From: CAYUMU01 sp964445985
GTDB lineage: Bacteria > Planctomycetota > Planctomycetia > Pirellulales > S012-138
Direction of reading: 5' to 3'
Assembly (NCBI GenBank): GCA_964445985.1
Contig: CAYUMU010000020.1
Location: 1 to 64,000, forward strand
Length of the DNA stretch: 64,000 nt
The translations under genes were made by a program, and so were the position numbers. The notes below the pieces were generated by a model that was not told the origin of the DNA, ran no database searches, and saw only the letters and a list, made by a program, of their open reading frames with translations. Below, one piece after another: positions 27,996 to 38,545 of the stretch (the stretch's first letter is position 1; the number at the start of each line of letters is the position of its first letter).

Positions 27996-28101
27996 CCGCC
28001 GGGCGCCGCGCGGAAAGCGAGCGCCGGCTGGAATGCCGCACGGGAATGGCCCCGCCTTGGAGAACATGGCCCGCGTGGAGAACTTGTTGGAAACGGTGAG
28101 G

Positions 28102-28509
28102 CTAATCCTCAGGCACCGCTTCAATGGTGGCGAACATCGAGCCCTGGCAGCGATCGATCATGCCGTCTTTGCCGTAGGCTTGAATTTGATCGCGCTTGAG
28201 TTCGGCGTGCTCCAGCGTGGTGGTGAGCACGATGGCTTTGCCCGACTTGTCCACCTCGTGGGCAAGCTGATAGCCCTGTTCCAGCGGATGCCGAAACAGT
28301 TCGCCCAACATGCGGATCACGTAGTAGTAGGAATGATCATTGCTATCCCACAGAACAACGTGATAACGCGGCTGCTTCTTGGGCTTTTGCTTCTGTTTTG
28401 AACGAACTTTGACAGCTGTAGCGATATCGGCGCCACCGGCATGTTCTTCCACGGCGACCTTCTCCTTGACAAATCCCCCTGGAGACTTTTTCAGGGGCCA
28501 GAATTGCAT
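28102..28509 (-). CDS. clpS: ClpS-like adaptor of the Clp protease
   Basis: 135 aa from the ATG at 28509, with AAGAGG six bases upstream (the longer frame lacks an SD). A basic, Lys/Gln-rich N-terminal tail of about 50 residues precedes the ClpS core (PRYHVVLWDSNDHSYYYVIR to the end). ClpS binds ClpA/ClpC-type unfoldases and delivers N-degron substrates. The position where E. coli ClpS has the substrate-binding His (in VHxxGK) reads VDKSGK here, so substrate choice may differ. It is divergent from the M20 peptidase gene. Confidence 0.85.
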   Translation of the reverse strand: MQFWPLKKSPGGFVKEKVAVEEHAGGADIATAVKVRSKQKQKPKKQPRYHVVLWDSNDHSYYYVIRMLGELFRHPLEQGYQLAHEVDKSGKAIVLTTTLEHAELKRDQIQAYGKDGMIDRCQGSMFATIEAVPED

Positions 28510-28675
28510 GCCGACCTCTTCGCACCCGTTGCCTTGTAAGGTAAGGCGTGCCCGAGGTTGCAAGGGGCTGGCAAAAACCTGGCTTCGATCCGTACGTTGG
28601 CCCTGACTCCATTGGACACTATATTAACACCGTAAATATCAGGCAAAACCCGCACAAAGGGAAGGTAACACCCCC

Positions 28676-30043
<1,368 letters not shown>

Positions 30044-30100
30044 CACCACATTGGCAGACAACCCACAACCAGTCCCTATCCCCCATTCCCCAGCCCCTCC

Positions 30101-31546
30101 ATGATTGCCGCCGCCGACCGCCTGGCCTCGCTCACCGCCGATCTTCAGCGTCTTTTAGGCCGGGAGAGCGTGCTTTCGCATCACTCCGAACTGCTGGTCT
30201 ACGAGTGCGACGGCTTTGTGATCGAGAAGAATTGCCCCGACGTGGCCGTGTTTCCGCGGACCACCGAGGAAGTGGCCGCCGTGGTGCGGTTGTGCAACCA
30301 GTACGAAGTGCCGTTTCTCCCTCGCGGGGCGGGCACTTCGCTGGCCGGCGGGTGTTTGCCGGTGGGGGGTGGAGTGATGATCATTCTCACCCGCATGCGG
30401 CAGATCGTCGAAATCAACCATCGTGACCGTTACGCCATCGTGGAGCCGGGCGTGGTCAACATCTGGCTGACCAACGCCCTCAAGGGGAGCGGCTACCACT
30501 ATGCCCCCGATCCTTCCAGCCAGGGCGCCTGCACCATCGGCGGCAACGTGGCCACCAACTCGGGCGGCCCGCATACGCTCAAGTATGGCGTCACCACCAA
30601 CCATGTGCTGGGCGTGCAGATGGTGCTGGCCGACGGGGCGATTGTGCAGTTCGGCGGTTCGGCCGAAGATCCGGCCGGGCTCGACATGGTGGGCACCGTG
30701 GTCGGCAGTGAAGGCACGCTGGGCATTGTGACCCGCATTTGGGTGCGAATCACGCCCGACCCGCAGGGTTATCGCACCATGCTGGGCGTGTTCGATAGCG
30801 TGGACGACGCCACCAACTCCATCAGCGAAATCATCGGGGCCGGCATTGTGCCAGCGGCGCTGGAAATGCTCGATGGCGGCATTCTGGTGGCGCTCGAAGA
30901 GGCCTTTCACTTTGGCTTCCCGCTCGACGCCAAGGCCATCTTGCTGATCGAAGTGGACGGTCTCGAGGCCGGGCTCGACGAGCAGCGCGACCGGATCGTG
31001 AAGCTCTGCCTGGACTGTGGAGCCCGCGAGGTTCGCCAGGCCGAGGACGCGGCCCAGCGGCAAAAACTCTGGAAATGCCGCAAGCAGGCGTTCGGAGCGG
31101 TGGGCCGGTTAAGCCCTAGTTACTGCACGCAAGACGGCGTGGTGCCGCGGACCAAGCTGCCGCATATTCTTCGCCGCATTTATGAGATTGGCGAAAAGTA
31201 CAACATCCGCATCGTCAACGTGTTTCACGCGGGCGATGGCAACATTCACCCCATCTTGCTATTCGATGAGCGCGACGCCGACCAAACGCGGCGCGTGCTT
31301 CAGGCCAGCCACGAGATCCTCGAAGAATGCCTGGCCTGCGGCGGCAGCGTGACCGGCGAGCACGGCATCGGCGTGGAAAAGCTGGAATTCATGCACAAGA
31401 TGTTCACGCCCGAAGACCTGGAAGTGATGGGCCGCCTGCGCACGGCCTTCAATCCCACCGGCCGGCTCAGCCCCAGCAAAATGCTGCCCGTGGCGGGGGC
31501 TTGCGGGTTTGAACGAACGTCGGCGGGGCGCAGGGCGGCGATGTAA
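30101..31546 (+). CDS. FAD-binding oxidase of the GlcD/lactate dehydrogenase type
   Basis: 481 aa. The FAD-binding PCMH domain is clear (VAVFPRTTEEVAAVVRLC, RGAGTSLAGGCLPVGGG near residue 75, CTIGGNVATNSGG near 146) and the C-terminal FAD-oxidase domain ends with VFHAGDGNIHP near 371 and GSVTGEHGIGVEKL near 421. This is the GlcD subunit pattern of glycolate or D-lactate oxidation. The GlcE and GlcF partners are not adjacent, so it may act as a single-subunit D-2-hydroxyacid dehydrogenase. It starts 58 bp after the M20 gene. Confidence 0.92.
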   Translation: MIAAADRLASLTADLQRLLGRESVLSHHSELLVYECDGFVIEKNCPDVAVFPRTTEEVAAVVRLCNQYEVPFLPRGAGTSLAGGCLPVGGGVMIILTRMRQIVEINHRDRYAIVEPGVVNIWLTNALKGSGYHYAPDPSSQGACTIGGNVATNSGGPHTLKYGVTTNHVLGVQMVLADGAIVQFGGSAEDPAGLDMVGTVVGSEGTLGIVTRIWVRITPDPQGYRTMLGVFDSVDDATNSISEIIGAGIVPAALEMLDGGILVALEEAFHFGFPLDAKAILLIEVDGLEAGLDEQRDRIVKLCLDCGAREVRQAEDAAQRQKLWKCRKQAFGAVGRLSPSYCTQDGVVPRTKLPHILRRIYEIGEKYNIRIVNVFHAGDGNIHPILLFDERDADQTRRVLQASHEILEECLACGGSVTGEHGIGVEKLEFMHKMFTPEDLEVMGRLRTAFNPTGRLSPSKMLPVAGACGFERTSAGRRAAM

Positions 31547-31637
31547 ATCTGACAGACTTTCCATTGCCAAGAAATCGCCCTAAATGGTTGGCAACAATCC
31601 GCCAAATTCAATCCTCCATCATTCGCGATCCTCGTGC

Positions 31638-32648
31638 ATGCTGAATTCAGTAACTCAACTCCCTGCATTGCTGGCCAACAACCGTACCATCGACACGCCA
31701 TTTGGTTTGCTGGGAACGAATGAGAATGCACTCACCTTTGCCCTGGGATACACGTTCCAGCAGTGCCCTCGACTGCTGCAATGGTTTCTCAAGCAGATCG
31801 GATTGCCCGGCGTGCATCGTTCGGCGTTGGCAAATGCGGAAATTGCCCTTCAACGGCATCGGAAAGGAGAGTCCGAGGAGGGAATCACCGACATTGAAAT
31901 CCGTCTTCCCGGCCGGTTTCACGTCATTGTAGAAGCCAAGGTAGGGCTGTCGGTTCCCACCATCGAGCAATGCCAAAAATACGTGCCTCGATTGAGGCAG
32001 ACGAACGAACCGGAGCAAAAAATCGTGGCGCTTGTTCAATCGTGGGACACAAGCTTTGAGAAAAAATACGCTAGCTGTGATCCTGATTTGAAGCAACGGC
32101 TCTGTTGCTTTCAATGGACGGAGTTCGTTTCCAAATGCGTCCGCCTGATTACTGGCGGCAAGATTTCAGATGTTTCACTGCAAGCCGTGCGGTGGTTTTA
32201 CAACTTCTTAGACCAGGAGTACCGCATGAAAGCGTTCACGACCGAGGTGTGGGTTGTTCCTGCGTCAGATAAACCCAATCTGGGCAATGGCCTGAGCTAT
32301 CTGGGTATTCATCGAGAGCATCGTATCTACTTCGATGGCCGCCAGCGGACAATTCGACCCCTGTATATCGGTTTTCGAGCGAAGGGGATGCTAGAATCAC
32401 TGCACCGGGTGCTCCGCATTGAGCATGAAACCCCGGTCAGCACTTACGTGCATGGCTTGTCGACCGAATGGATGAATAACCCGCTAACCATTTGGCACTT
32501 GGATGAACCATTCTTGCTTGCTGCCCCATTGCCAACGGGCGCCAACATGGCAACTCGGCGAACGCACTGTGACCTGGATCTGTTGTTCCGATGCAAGACA
32601 GAGCGCGAAGTTGAGTTGGCGATGAAAGAGCGGCGCCAGCAGGCGTGA
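31638..32648 (+). CDS. PD-(D/E)XK nuclease-like protein
   Basis: 336 aa from the ATG at 31638 (the frame opens 18 codons earlier). The segment EEGITDIEIRLPGRFHVIVE followed directly by AKVG, near residues 79-102, has the D-x(n)-ExK arrangement of the PD-(D/E)XK fold, followed by a helix with EQCQKYVPRL. The rest is unrecognised. Base composition is visibly more AT-rich than the neighbours, codon choice is mixed, and there is no operon partner, which together suggest acquisition by transfer. Many such lone genes are linked to restriction or defence, but nothing here proves it. Confidence 0.65.
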   Translation: MLNSVTQLPALLANNRTIDTPFGLLGTNENALTFALGYTFQQCPRLLQWFLKQIGLPGVHRSALANAEIALQRHRKGESEEGITDIEIRLPGRFHVIVEAKVGLSVPTIEQCQKYVPRLRQTNEPEQKIVALVQSWDTSFEKKYASCDPDLKQRLCCFQWTEFVSKCVRLITGGKISDVSLQAVRWFYNFLDQEYRMKAFTTEVWVVPASDKPNLGNGLSYLGIHREHRIYFDGRQRTIRPLYIGFRAKGMLESLHRVLRIEHETPVSTYVHGLSTEWMNNPLTIWHLDEPFLLAAPLPTGANMATRRTHCDLDLLFRCKTEREVELAMKERRQQA

Positions 32649-32972
32649 ATCGAAAACCCCCTGGCAACTGCCACAGATTGCGTTGAGCTTCGTCGAAAAA
32701 ATGTTTTCGCCCCGCGAAGTCGCGAGAATGACCTCGCGAAGTAACACAGCATTTTCTCATGCCCAGTCGAAAGGATGGATCTGCCCCGCTGCCGACGGCA
32801 AATGGCTGGGGGGGCCAAAATTTGCCCCTTCGCATTTGCTGGCAAACCCAAGCTACCACCCGCGCGGCGCATCCTTTATACTGTCACTCGCAGAGTTGGG
32901 GGGGTTGGCTGTTTCCGCGGCTGGCTGCCCTCGTTGTGGAGCAGAGTCTCGTCTAGATTTTGAGGAGCCAAC
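32649..32972. other. gene-free stretch before the double-cytochrome gene
   Basis: No gene supported. A short imperfect repeat of CGCGAAGT/CGCGAAGTAA is seen at about 32714-32744. The SD for the next gene (GAGGAG at 32961-32966) is strong. Confidence 0.35.
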
Positions 32973-34847
32973 ATGTCTCATCCCCTTGCGCGCCGCGTGG
33001 TTGCCGTTCTGCTACTGGCAGGGTTCGGCCTGTCTTATCCTAATTGGGCCAGCGCGGCGGTTACGCCGCAGCAAATTGCCCAGGCCAAAGCCACGGGCGA
33101 TAAACTCACCCAGGCCGGCCAACTGGCCGTGAAGAAGGATTACGACGGCGCTAAGAAACTGGTCACCGAAGCGGCGGCCGAAATCACGCAATTGCAAGGC
33201 GACGGCAAAGACCCCGCGGTGAACAAACTCGTGGAGGCGCTGATCACCCGCTACAACACGGGCCGGCGCTTTCTCGAAGGCAAGGGGGTGACCATCCCCG
33301 AGTTGGCCAAGCCCGCGGGCGGCACGCCCGGCACTCCGGCCACGCCTGGCACACCGGCGACGGGGGTCAGCTTTGTGAAGCAGATTGCCCCGATTATGAC
33401 GCAGCGTTGCGGCAACTGCCACGTGACGGGCATGCGCGGCAGCTTTAGCATGGCCAACTTTACCGCCATGATGGCCGGCGCCAAGGGCGTGGCGATGGTG
33501 TCTCCCGGCCAAGGCGCCGGCAGCCGCATTGTCGAAGTGCTCGAAAGCGGCGACATGCCACGCGGCGGCGGGCCGCTGTCGAAAGATCAAATCGCCCTGA
33601 TCACCAAGTGGATCGACGAAGGCGCCAAGTTCGATGGCCCCGATCGCAATGCTCCGCTCACCGGCTTGGTGCCCCGGCCCGATGTTCCCAGGATCGAGGT
33701 CAAGACGGCCACCGGCAAAGAAACCATCAAGTTTTCACGCGATATCGCACCGGTGATCGCCGCGCAATGTCTGGATTGTCACGCGGGCGGTCAGCCGGCC
33801 GCTCGGCTGGGGCTCGATACGTTCCAGGGTATTCTGGCCGGCAATCGCGAAGGCGTGATCCTTGCGCCCGGCAAACCGGCCGAAAGCAAACTGATCAAAA
33901 AGCTGCGCGGTTTGGAGGGGGCCCAAATGCCGCTCCGCAAACCGGCGCTGCCCGAAGAAACGATCGTCAAGTTTGAAAAGTGGATCGCGGAAGGCGCGCC
34001 GTTCGACGGCGCCGATCCCCGCATGCCCACCGAACGCGTGGCCGCGATTTACGCCGTGAGCCAAATGACGCATGAGCAACTGGCGGAACAACGCGTGGGC
34101 GACGCCGATCGCAACTGGCGGCTGGCCAACCCCGACTACTCGGCCGACCGCGCCGAAACCGATCAATACCTGGTGCTTGGCAACGTGGGCGAAGATCGCC
34201 TCAAAGAAATCGCCGCCAAGGCCGAAGCTTTGCAAAGCCGCGTGGGCGCGCTGTTGAAAGCTCCACAGGGCCAGCCGCTCATCAAGGGCCGGCTGACCAT
34301 CTTCGCGTTCAATCGCCGCTTCGAGTATTCGGAGTACGGCCGCATGGTGGAGAAACGCGAGATTCCTCCCACTTGGCGCGGCCACTGGAATTACTCCATT
34401 ACCGACGCCTACGCCTGCTTGTATCCGCCGCAGTTCGAAGAAGAAGGCGCGCTTGATCCGCTGATTGCCGAGCAATTGGCCGGGGCCTATCTCGATACGC
34501 TCGGCTCCATGCCGCGGTGGTTTACTCAAGGCTCGGCCTGGGAAGTCGCCGCCAAAATCAGCCCTCGCGATCCGCTGGTGGTGGGCCGCGATAACCGCCT
34601 GGCCGACGCGCTGGGCAAGATGAAGGCCGCCGATGACTTCCTGACGGGCAAAATTCCGCCGGACGACGCGGCCGCGGTGAACTACAGCTTTGCCAAGTTC
34701 TTGATGGGCCGCACCAACGTGGGGCGGTATCAGCAATTGCTGGATGCCGTGGGCAAAGGCATGGACTTTGACAAGGCCTTCGTGGGCGTGTTCAAGGCCG
34801 AGCCCAAGCAGTTGGCCGAAATTTGGGCCCGCAGCCTGCGCCGCTAA
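32973..34847 (+). CDS. secreted protein with two planctomycete-type cytochrome c domains
   Basis: 624 aa. Signal peptide about 1-27 (GFGLSYPNWASA-AV). A helical N-terminal segment and a short PGTPATPGTPAT linker precede two cytochrome-like domains with haem motifs QRCGNCHVTGM near residue 147 and AQCLDCHAGGQ near 267; both are followed by the GxxxSxxxxxL-type tail of the PSCyt1 family and end in WIDEGAKFDGPD and WIAEGAPFDGAD, a clear internal duplication. The C-terminal half (about 350-624) is an unrecognised globular domain. It is likely periplasmic or envelope-bound, handling electrons or binding surface polymers. A good terminator follows. Confidence 0.88.
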   Translation: MSHPLARRVVAVLLLAGFGLSYPNWASAAVTPQQIAQAKATGDKLTQAGQLAVKKDYDGAKKLVTEAAAEITQLQGDGKDPAVNKLVEALITRYNTGRRFLEGKGVTIPELAKPAGGTPGTPATPGTPATGVSFVKQIAPIMTQRCGNCHVTGMRGSFSMANFTAMMAGAKGVAMVSPGQGAGSRIVEVLESGDMPRGGGPLSKDQIALITKWIDEGAKFDGPDRNAPLTGLVPRPDVPRIEVKTATGKETIKFSRDIAPVIAAQCLDCHAGGQPAARLGLDTFQGILAGNREGVILAPGKPAESKLIKKLRGLEGAQMPLRKPALPEETIVKFEKWIAEGAPFDGADPRMPTERVAAIYAVSQMTHEQLAEQRVGDADRNWRLANPDYSADRAETDQYLVLGNVGEDRLKEIAAKAEALQSRVGALLKAPQGQPLIKGRLTIFAFNRRFEYSEYGRMVEKREIPPTWRGHWNYSITDAYACLYPPQFEEEGALDPLIAEQLAGAYLDTLGSMPRWFTQGSAWEVAAKISPRDPLVVGRDNRLADALGKMKAADDFLTGKIPPDDAAAVNYSFAKFLMGRTNVGRYQQLLDAVGKGMDFDKAFVGVFKAEPKQLAEIWARSLRR

Positions 34848-34891
34848 GACGGAGCGGTTCGATCCAAGCAAACTCAATAGCCAAAAGCGAG

Positions 34892-34917
34892 CCCCCGGGT
34901 TTATCCGGGGGTTTTTT
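34892..34917 (+). terminator. rho-independent terminator of the cytochrome gene
   Basis: The stem CCCCCGG/CCGGGGG (34892-34898 with 34905-34911) has a 6-base loop and is followed directly by six T. It lies 44 bases after the stop codon. Confidence 0.88.
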
Positions 34918-34998
34918 ATTGACGCAGCGCAAATCGAGCCATATTCAAGCGCTTCCACAGCGCCAGCGGTTGGATCAAGAGGGTCGCTCGCGCCCGCT

Positions 34999-35481
34999 CT
35001 ACATTCGCCCTTCCGGCAGCAGCGCCATGCCCGGCTTGCCGTCTTGGGCGCACGCCTGCAAATGCGTGCTGAGTTGCCCTAGCAGGTTGCCCGGTTCGAG
35101 CAGAATAAAGTCCACTTCCCAGGCTTTGAGCACCGGTTCGGTGAACTTCTTGGCCGTATCGGGCGAGTCCTTCACCATTTGCGAGCGGTAGCCAATGATG
35201 GCGTAGAGGGGCAGCCGCAGGTCGAAGAGGGCGTTGCGCATGGCATCGCCCGATTCAAACAGCCCGGTGTTCTGGATCATCACCAGGGGTTTCTTGCCGC
35301 CCACGTGCAAACCGGCCGCCACGGCCCAAGCTTCGCCTTCGCGGCACACCCGCACCAGTTGCAGGCGAGAGGAGTTTTCGAACGCCGACTCCCAAGGCCC
35401 CAGCGCCGAGTCCGGCAGCCACACCACATGGGTAAAGCCCAACTGAGCCAGAGCGTCTTCTACTTCTTCACCAGAGAACAT
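34999..35481 (-). CDS. thiamine pyrophosphate enzyme, N-terminal-domain subunit (ComD-like)
   Basis: 160 aa from the ATG at 35481, preceded by GAGGAA; the frame extends upstream without support. The sequence is a lone N-terminal TPP-binding (PYR) domain: LPDSALGPW near residue 26, VRVCREGEAWAVAAGLHVGG near 47 holding the conserved Glu that activates thiamine, then VMIQNTGLFESGDA. The size and pattern resemble the alpha subunit of sulfopyruvate or phosphonopyruvate decarboxylases, which need a separate beta (PP) subunit. No beta gene is seen in the window. The exact reaction is unknown. Confidence 0.75.
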   Translation of the reverse strand: MFSGEEVEDALAQLGFTHVVWLPDSALGPWESAFENSSRLQLVRVCREGEAWAVAAGLHVGGKKPLVMIQNTGLFESGDAMRNALFDLRLPLYAIIGYRSQMVKDSPDTAKKFTEPVLKAWEVDFILLEPGNLLGQLSTHLQACAQDGKPGMALLPEGRM

Positions 35482-35642
35482 CGGCGGGGGTTCCTCGCGG
35501 CAAAAACGGGGGGATGGTCTGGCGGACCCATCTGGGGGGAGGAGGCAGCGAACCGGCGAATTCGTCCGCGAGCACCGCTTCGCCATCCCGCCTGTCACCG
35601 GTGGCAACCGGCGCCCATCCTTGGCCAGTTGGCCACCCGGGG

Positions 35643-36686
35643 TTAGGGGCGGCGAAACGTGGTGATCCACAAAAACGGTTGACCCGCTTCGTCGGTTCGC
35701 AATTCATACACTAACCGGGCCTGACCGAGCAAGCTAGTTAAGATAATGCTGTAGTTCAGCCGGCGGGCCGGCAATTGCACCGTGACCTTATTGGGGTCGA
35801 TGCCTTCGGCAGCCAGGGCATTGAGGTCCATCAGGAACGGCACGTTTACCCGGCCTTGAATCGCCGACAGGGCCTGCGTGAACGGCGTGCCCTTATCGAT
35901 TTGCACTTCGATGACTTCTGACAGCACCGGCAACACCTTGTGGCGACGGTCTTCGGCTGGCAAGCCCACCGGCCAAATCTCCTGGGCGTTCTTCACCGAC
36001 ATGATCCGCAACTCGTAACCACCGGCGGCGGGCCGGGGCACGAGCGCATAGCCCGCGGGACGGAGCACAAACGAGAGGACGGTGCCCGAAGCCAGCCCTT
36101 GCAGTTCTTCGGTCAGAGGGCCTTCTTCAGCCAGGGCGTTCGCGGCATCGGCGGGAATGGGCAAGTTCAACTTCAGATCGGCGGCGATGCGGGTTATCAC
36201 TTCGGTTCGTCGCCGCCCGGTGGTTTGGTCTTTCACCTTGGCGCCGAGTTGCTTGCGGAGGCGACCGACGGTTTCCTCGTCGAGCCCAAAGACTTTTTGC
36301 GGCCGCGCGGCGCCGGGTGGGCCATTCGTTTTGAGGTCTTCGAGCCAGGCCGAAATGCCGGCCGCGTCGCGCGACGAAAAGCGTCCGCCCGGCAGCACCA
36401 GTTCGTTGCGGGCCGTGAGCAAACCGGTCACCCGGTAAATTCGCGCGTCGCCATCGCCTGTGGCGCTAATCTCCAATTTGTCGCTCCCCTGTTGACCGCG
36501 AATTTGCAGGCCGTTCACCTTGAGACCCGTGAGCAGTTCGTACCAGGCGCGAGCTTCGGTGGCCTGAAAGCCTTCTTGGGTGGCCAACTCCAGTTGCACG
36601 CGAGGCGCGGCCACCGCAGGGGTTGCCGACATCACCGCGAAAACTGCCAAGAAGGTTGCTGCCGCCAAGATTCCTAACTTGTGCAT
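35643..36686 (-). CDS. secreted protein with possible STN-like C-terminal domain
   Basis: 347 aa with a signal peptide (about 1-26, ending TPAVA-AP). The middle is unrecognised. The C-terminal 100 residues (TPFTQALSAIQGRVNVPFLM, then VTVQLPARRLNYSIILTSLL) follow the pattern of STN (secretin/TonB N-terminal) domains: helix, strand, VxVxLxxxxLxxxLxxLL. It would lie in the periplasm. It ends 161 bp before the start of the TPP-subunit gene on the same strand. Function unknown. Confidence 0.75.
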   Translation of the reverse strand: MHKLGILAAATFLAVFAVMSATPAVAAPRVQLELATQEGFQATEARAWYELLTGLKVNGLQIRGQQGSDKLEISATGDGDARIYRVTGLLTARNELVLPGGRFSSRDAAGISAWLEDLKTNGPPGAARPQKVFGLDEETVGRLRKQLGAKVKDQTTGRRRTEVITRIAADLKLNLPIPADAANALAEEGPLTEELQGLASGTVLSFVLRPAGYALVPRPAAGGYELRIMSVKNAQEIWPVGLPAEDRRHKVLPVLSEVIEVQIDKGTPFTQALSAIQGRVNVPFLMDLNALAAEGIDPNKVTVQLPARRLNYSIILTSLLGQARLVYELRTDEAGQPFLWITTFRRP

Positions 36687-37060
36687 GGTGAGCCACCGAA
36701 ACGGTTATAGAGAAGTGCGAAAGGAAACCGCCCAATGATCCCCAGCGGGGGAGGGCTGGGCTTCCTGGTCTGCTGCCAAGTATAGCACGCCTGACCCGCA
36801 ATGGCCTGCCCCCCGCGCAAAGCCCCCCGCGTAAAGCCGGCAAAGCCTGCCGCGATTGCTTTGGGCCGATTTTGCGGATTGCGTTCTCCCCAGCCCGAGC
36901 GAAGCTGCGCTCGCAATCCGTGGAGCAAGCACCGGCGTGGCCCACTCTTGCGTCTTCGGGTTCCTGTTTCTCTTTGCTTCCGACGAGGCGCCGCGGTTCA
37001 ATAGGGGGGGCGTCCTGCCCCCAGCGCTCCCACCCTTGCCGACCCCCAGAGAATGCTTGC
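36687..37060. other. divergent intergenic region
   Basis: Lies between the STN-like secreted gene and the DUF1501 gene. The downstream frame extends back through it, but without protein-like character until the Tat-signal start. A short direct repeat, GCAAAGCC, is seen at about 36817-36850. No promoter was recognised. Confidence 0.3.
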
Positions 37061-38533
37061 ATGTCTCGCCACCGCCAACCAGTAAACGCGTTGCCGCGTC
37101 GCCAGTTTTTGGCCGATGCTGGCATGGGATTCGGCAGCCTGGCCCTGGGGGCCATGTTGTTCCGCGACGGCGTTGCCCAAGACCTGGGCTCGGCCGAGCA
37201 GTTGTCCCACCACGCCCCCCGAGCCAAGAGCGTGATCTGGCTGTTCATGGTCGGTGGGGTGAGCCACATGGAAAGCTTCGATCCCAAGCCGGCCCTCAAT
37301 AAATACGCCGGCAAAACCATCGAAGAAACGCCCTACCAAGATGTGCTCACGGCCAGCTACGTAAAGGACAACGTGCGCATCGTGGTGCCCAACGACGCCA
37401 ACGGCCATATTCGCAACAAGCTGTATCCCTTGCAGGTGGGCTACAAACAGCGAGGCCAAAGCGGCATCGAAATCAGCGACTGGTGGCCGCGCCTGGGCAA
37501 TTGCGTGGACGACATGACCGTGCTCCGCTCGATGTGGACCACCGACAACAACCACGGCGCGCAGCTGGAGTTTCACACCGGCCGGCACTCGCTCGAAGGC
37601 CACTTCCCCACGATTGGCAGTTGGGTTCACTACGGGCTGGGCTCGGCCAACGACGACCTCCCCAGCTTTGTGGTGATGGGCACGCCCATTGCCGATTGCT
37701 GCGGCGGCGCGGCGGCTCACGGCGGCAGTTACCTGGGGCCCGAGCACAACGGCGTGCAACTCAATATCGATCCCCAAAATCCGCTGCCGTTCAATTCGCC
37801 CGGCAAGGATGTCTACCAAGAAGAACAGCGGGCCGAGTTCGAATTGATCAGCCAATTGAACCGCCTCAATGCCGAAGCCTACCCGGCCGATTCGGCGCTC
37901 AAGGCCAGAATCAAGAGCTACGAGCTGGCCTATCGCATGCAGATGGCGGTGCCCGAGGTTTTACAGTTCCAAACCGAAACGGCCGCCACGCATCGGATGT
38001 ATGGCCTGGATCAGGCGGAAACCAAAACCTTTGGCCAGCAAATGCTGGCAGCCCGGCGACTGGTGGAACGTGGGGTGCGTTTCATTCAGGTGTTTCACGG
38101 CTCGAGCGGCGGAGCCGGCATGTGGGACGGCCACAGCAATCTGCAAACGGGCCACGCCAAGCTTTGCAAACAGATCGACCAACCGATCGCGGCGCTGCTC
38201 ACGGACCTCAAGCAGCGCGGTCTGCTCGATGAAACGATCGTGGTGTGGGGAACAGAGTTCGGCCGCACGCCGGGCGCGCAAAACTCCAACGGCCGCGACC
38301 ATCACCCGTTTGGGTTCTCCTGCTGGATGGCGGGCGGCGGCGTCAAAGGTGGCCTGGCGCACGGCGCGACCGACGAAGTCGGCTTCCACGCCTGCGAAAA
38401 TCGGCATTACGTGACCGATATTCACGCCACGGTGTTGCACCAATTGGGGCTCGATCCGCGCCGCATGAATATCCCTGGCCGCAAGCGACTGGAGATTGAA
38501 GTGGGCCAGCCGATCCACGACATTCTGGTGTAA
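37061..38533 (+). CDS. DUF1501 protein, twin-arginine exported (second)
   Basis: 490 aa from the ATG at 37061, which begins a Tat signal (LPRRQFLADAGMGFGSLALG). DUF1501 features: VGGVSHMESFDPKPALNKYA near residue 61, IQVFHGSSGGAGMWDGHSN near 344, GTEFGRTPG near 399 and GRDHHPFGFSCWMAGGGV near 412. It is a longer variant than the one at 7386. It is followed after 12 bases by a sulfatase gene that is truncated, so the original operon probably degraded or desulfated a polysaccharide. Substrate unknown. Confidence 0.92.
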   Translation: MSRHRQPVNALPRRQFLADAGMGFGSLALGAMLFRDGVAQDLGSAEQLSHHAPRAKSVIWLFMVGGVSHMESFDPKPALNKYAGKTIEETPYQDVLTASYVKDNVRIVVPNDANGHIRNKLYPLQVGYKQRGQSGIEISDWWPRLGNCVDDMTVLRSMWTTDNNHGAQLEFHTGRHSLEGHFPTIGSWVHYGLGSANDDLPSFVVMGTPIADCCGGAAAHGGSYLGPEHNGVQLNIDPQNPLPFNSPGKDVYQEEQRAEFELISQLNRLNAEAYPADSALKARIKSYELAYRMQMAVPEVLQFQTETAATHRMYGLDQAETKTFGQQMLAARRLVERGVRFIQVFHGSSGGAGMWDGHSNLQTGHAKLCKQIDQPIAALLTDLKQRGLLDETIVVWGTEFGRTPGAQNSNGRDHHPFGFSCWMAGGGVKGGLAHGATDEVGFHACENRHYVTDIHATVLHQLGLDPRRMNIPGRKRLEIEVGQPIHDILV

Positions 38534-38545
38534 CGAGAAGCTTTT

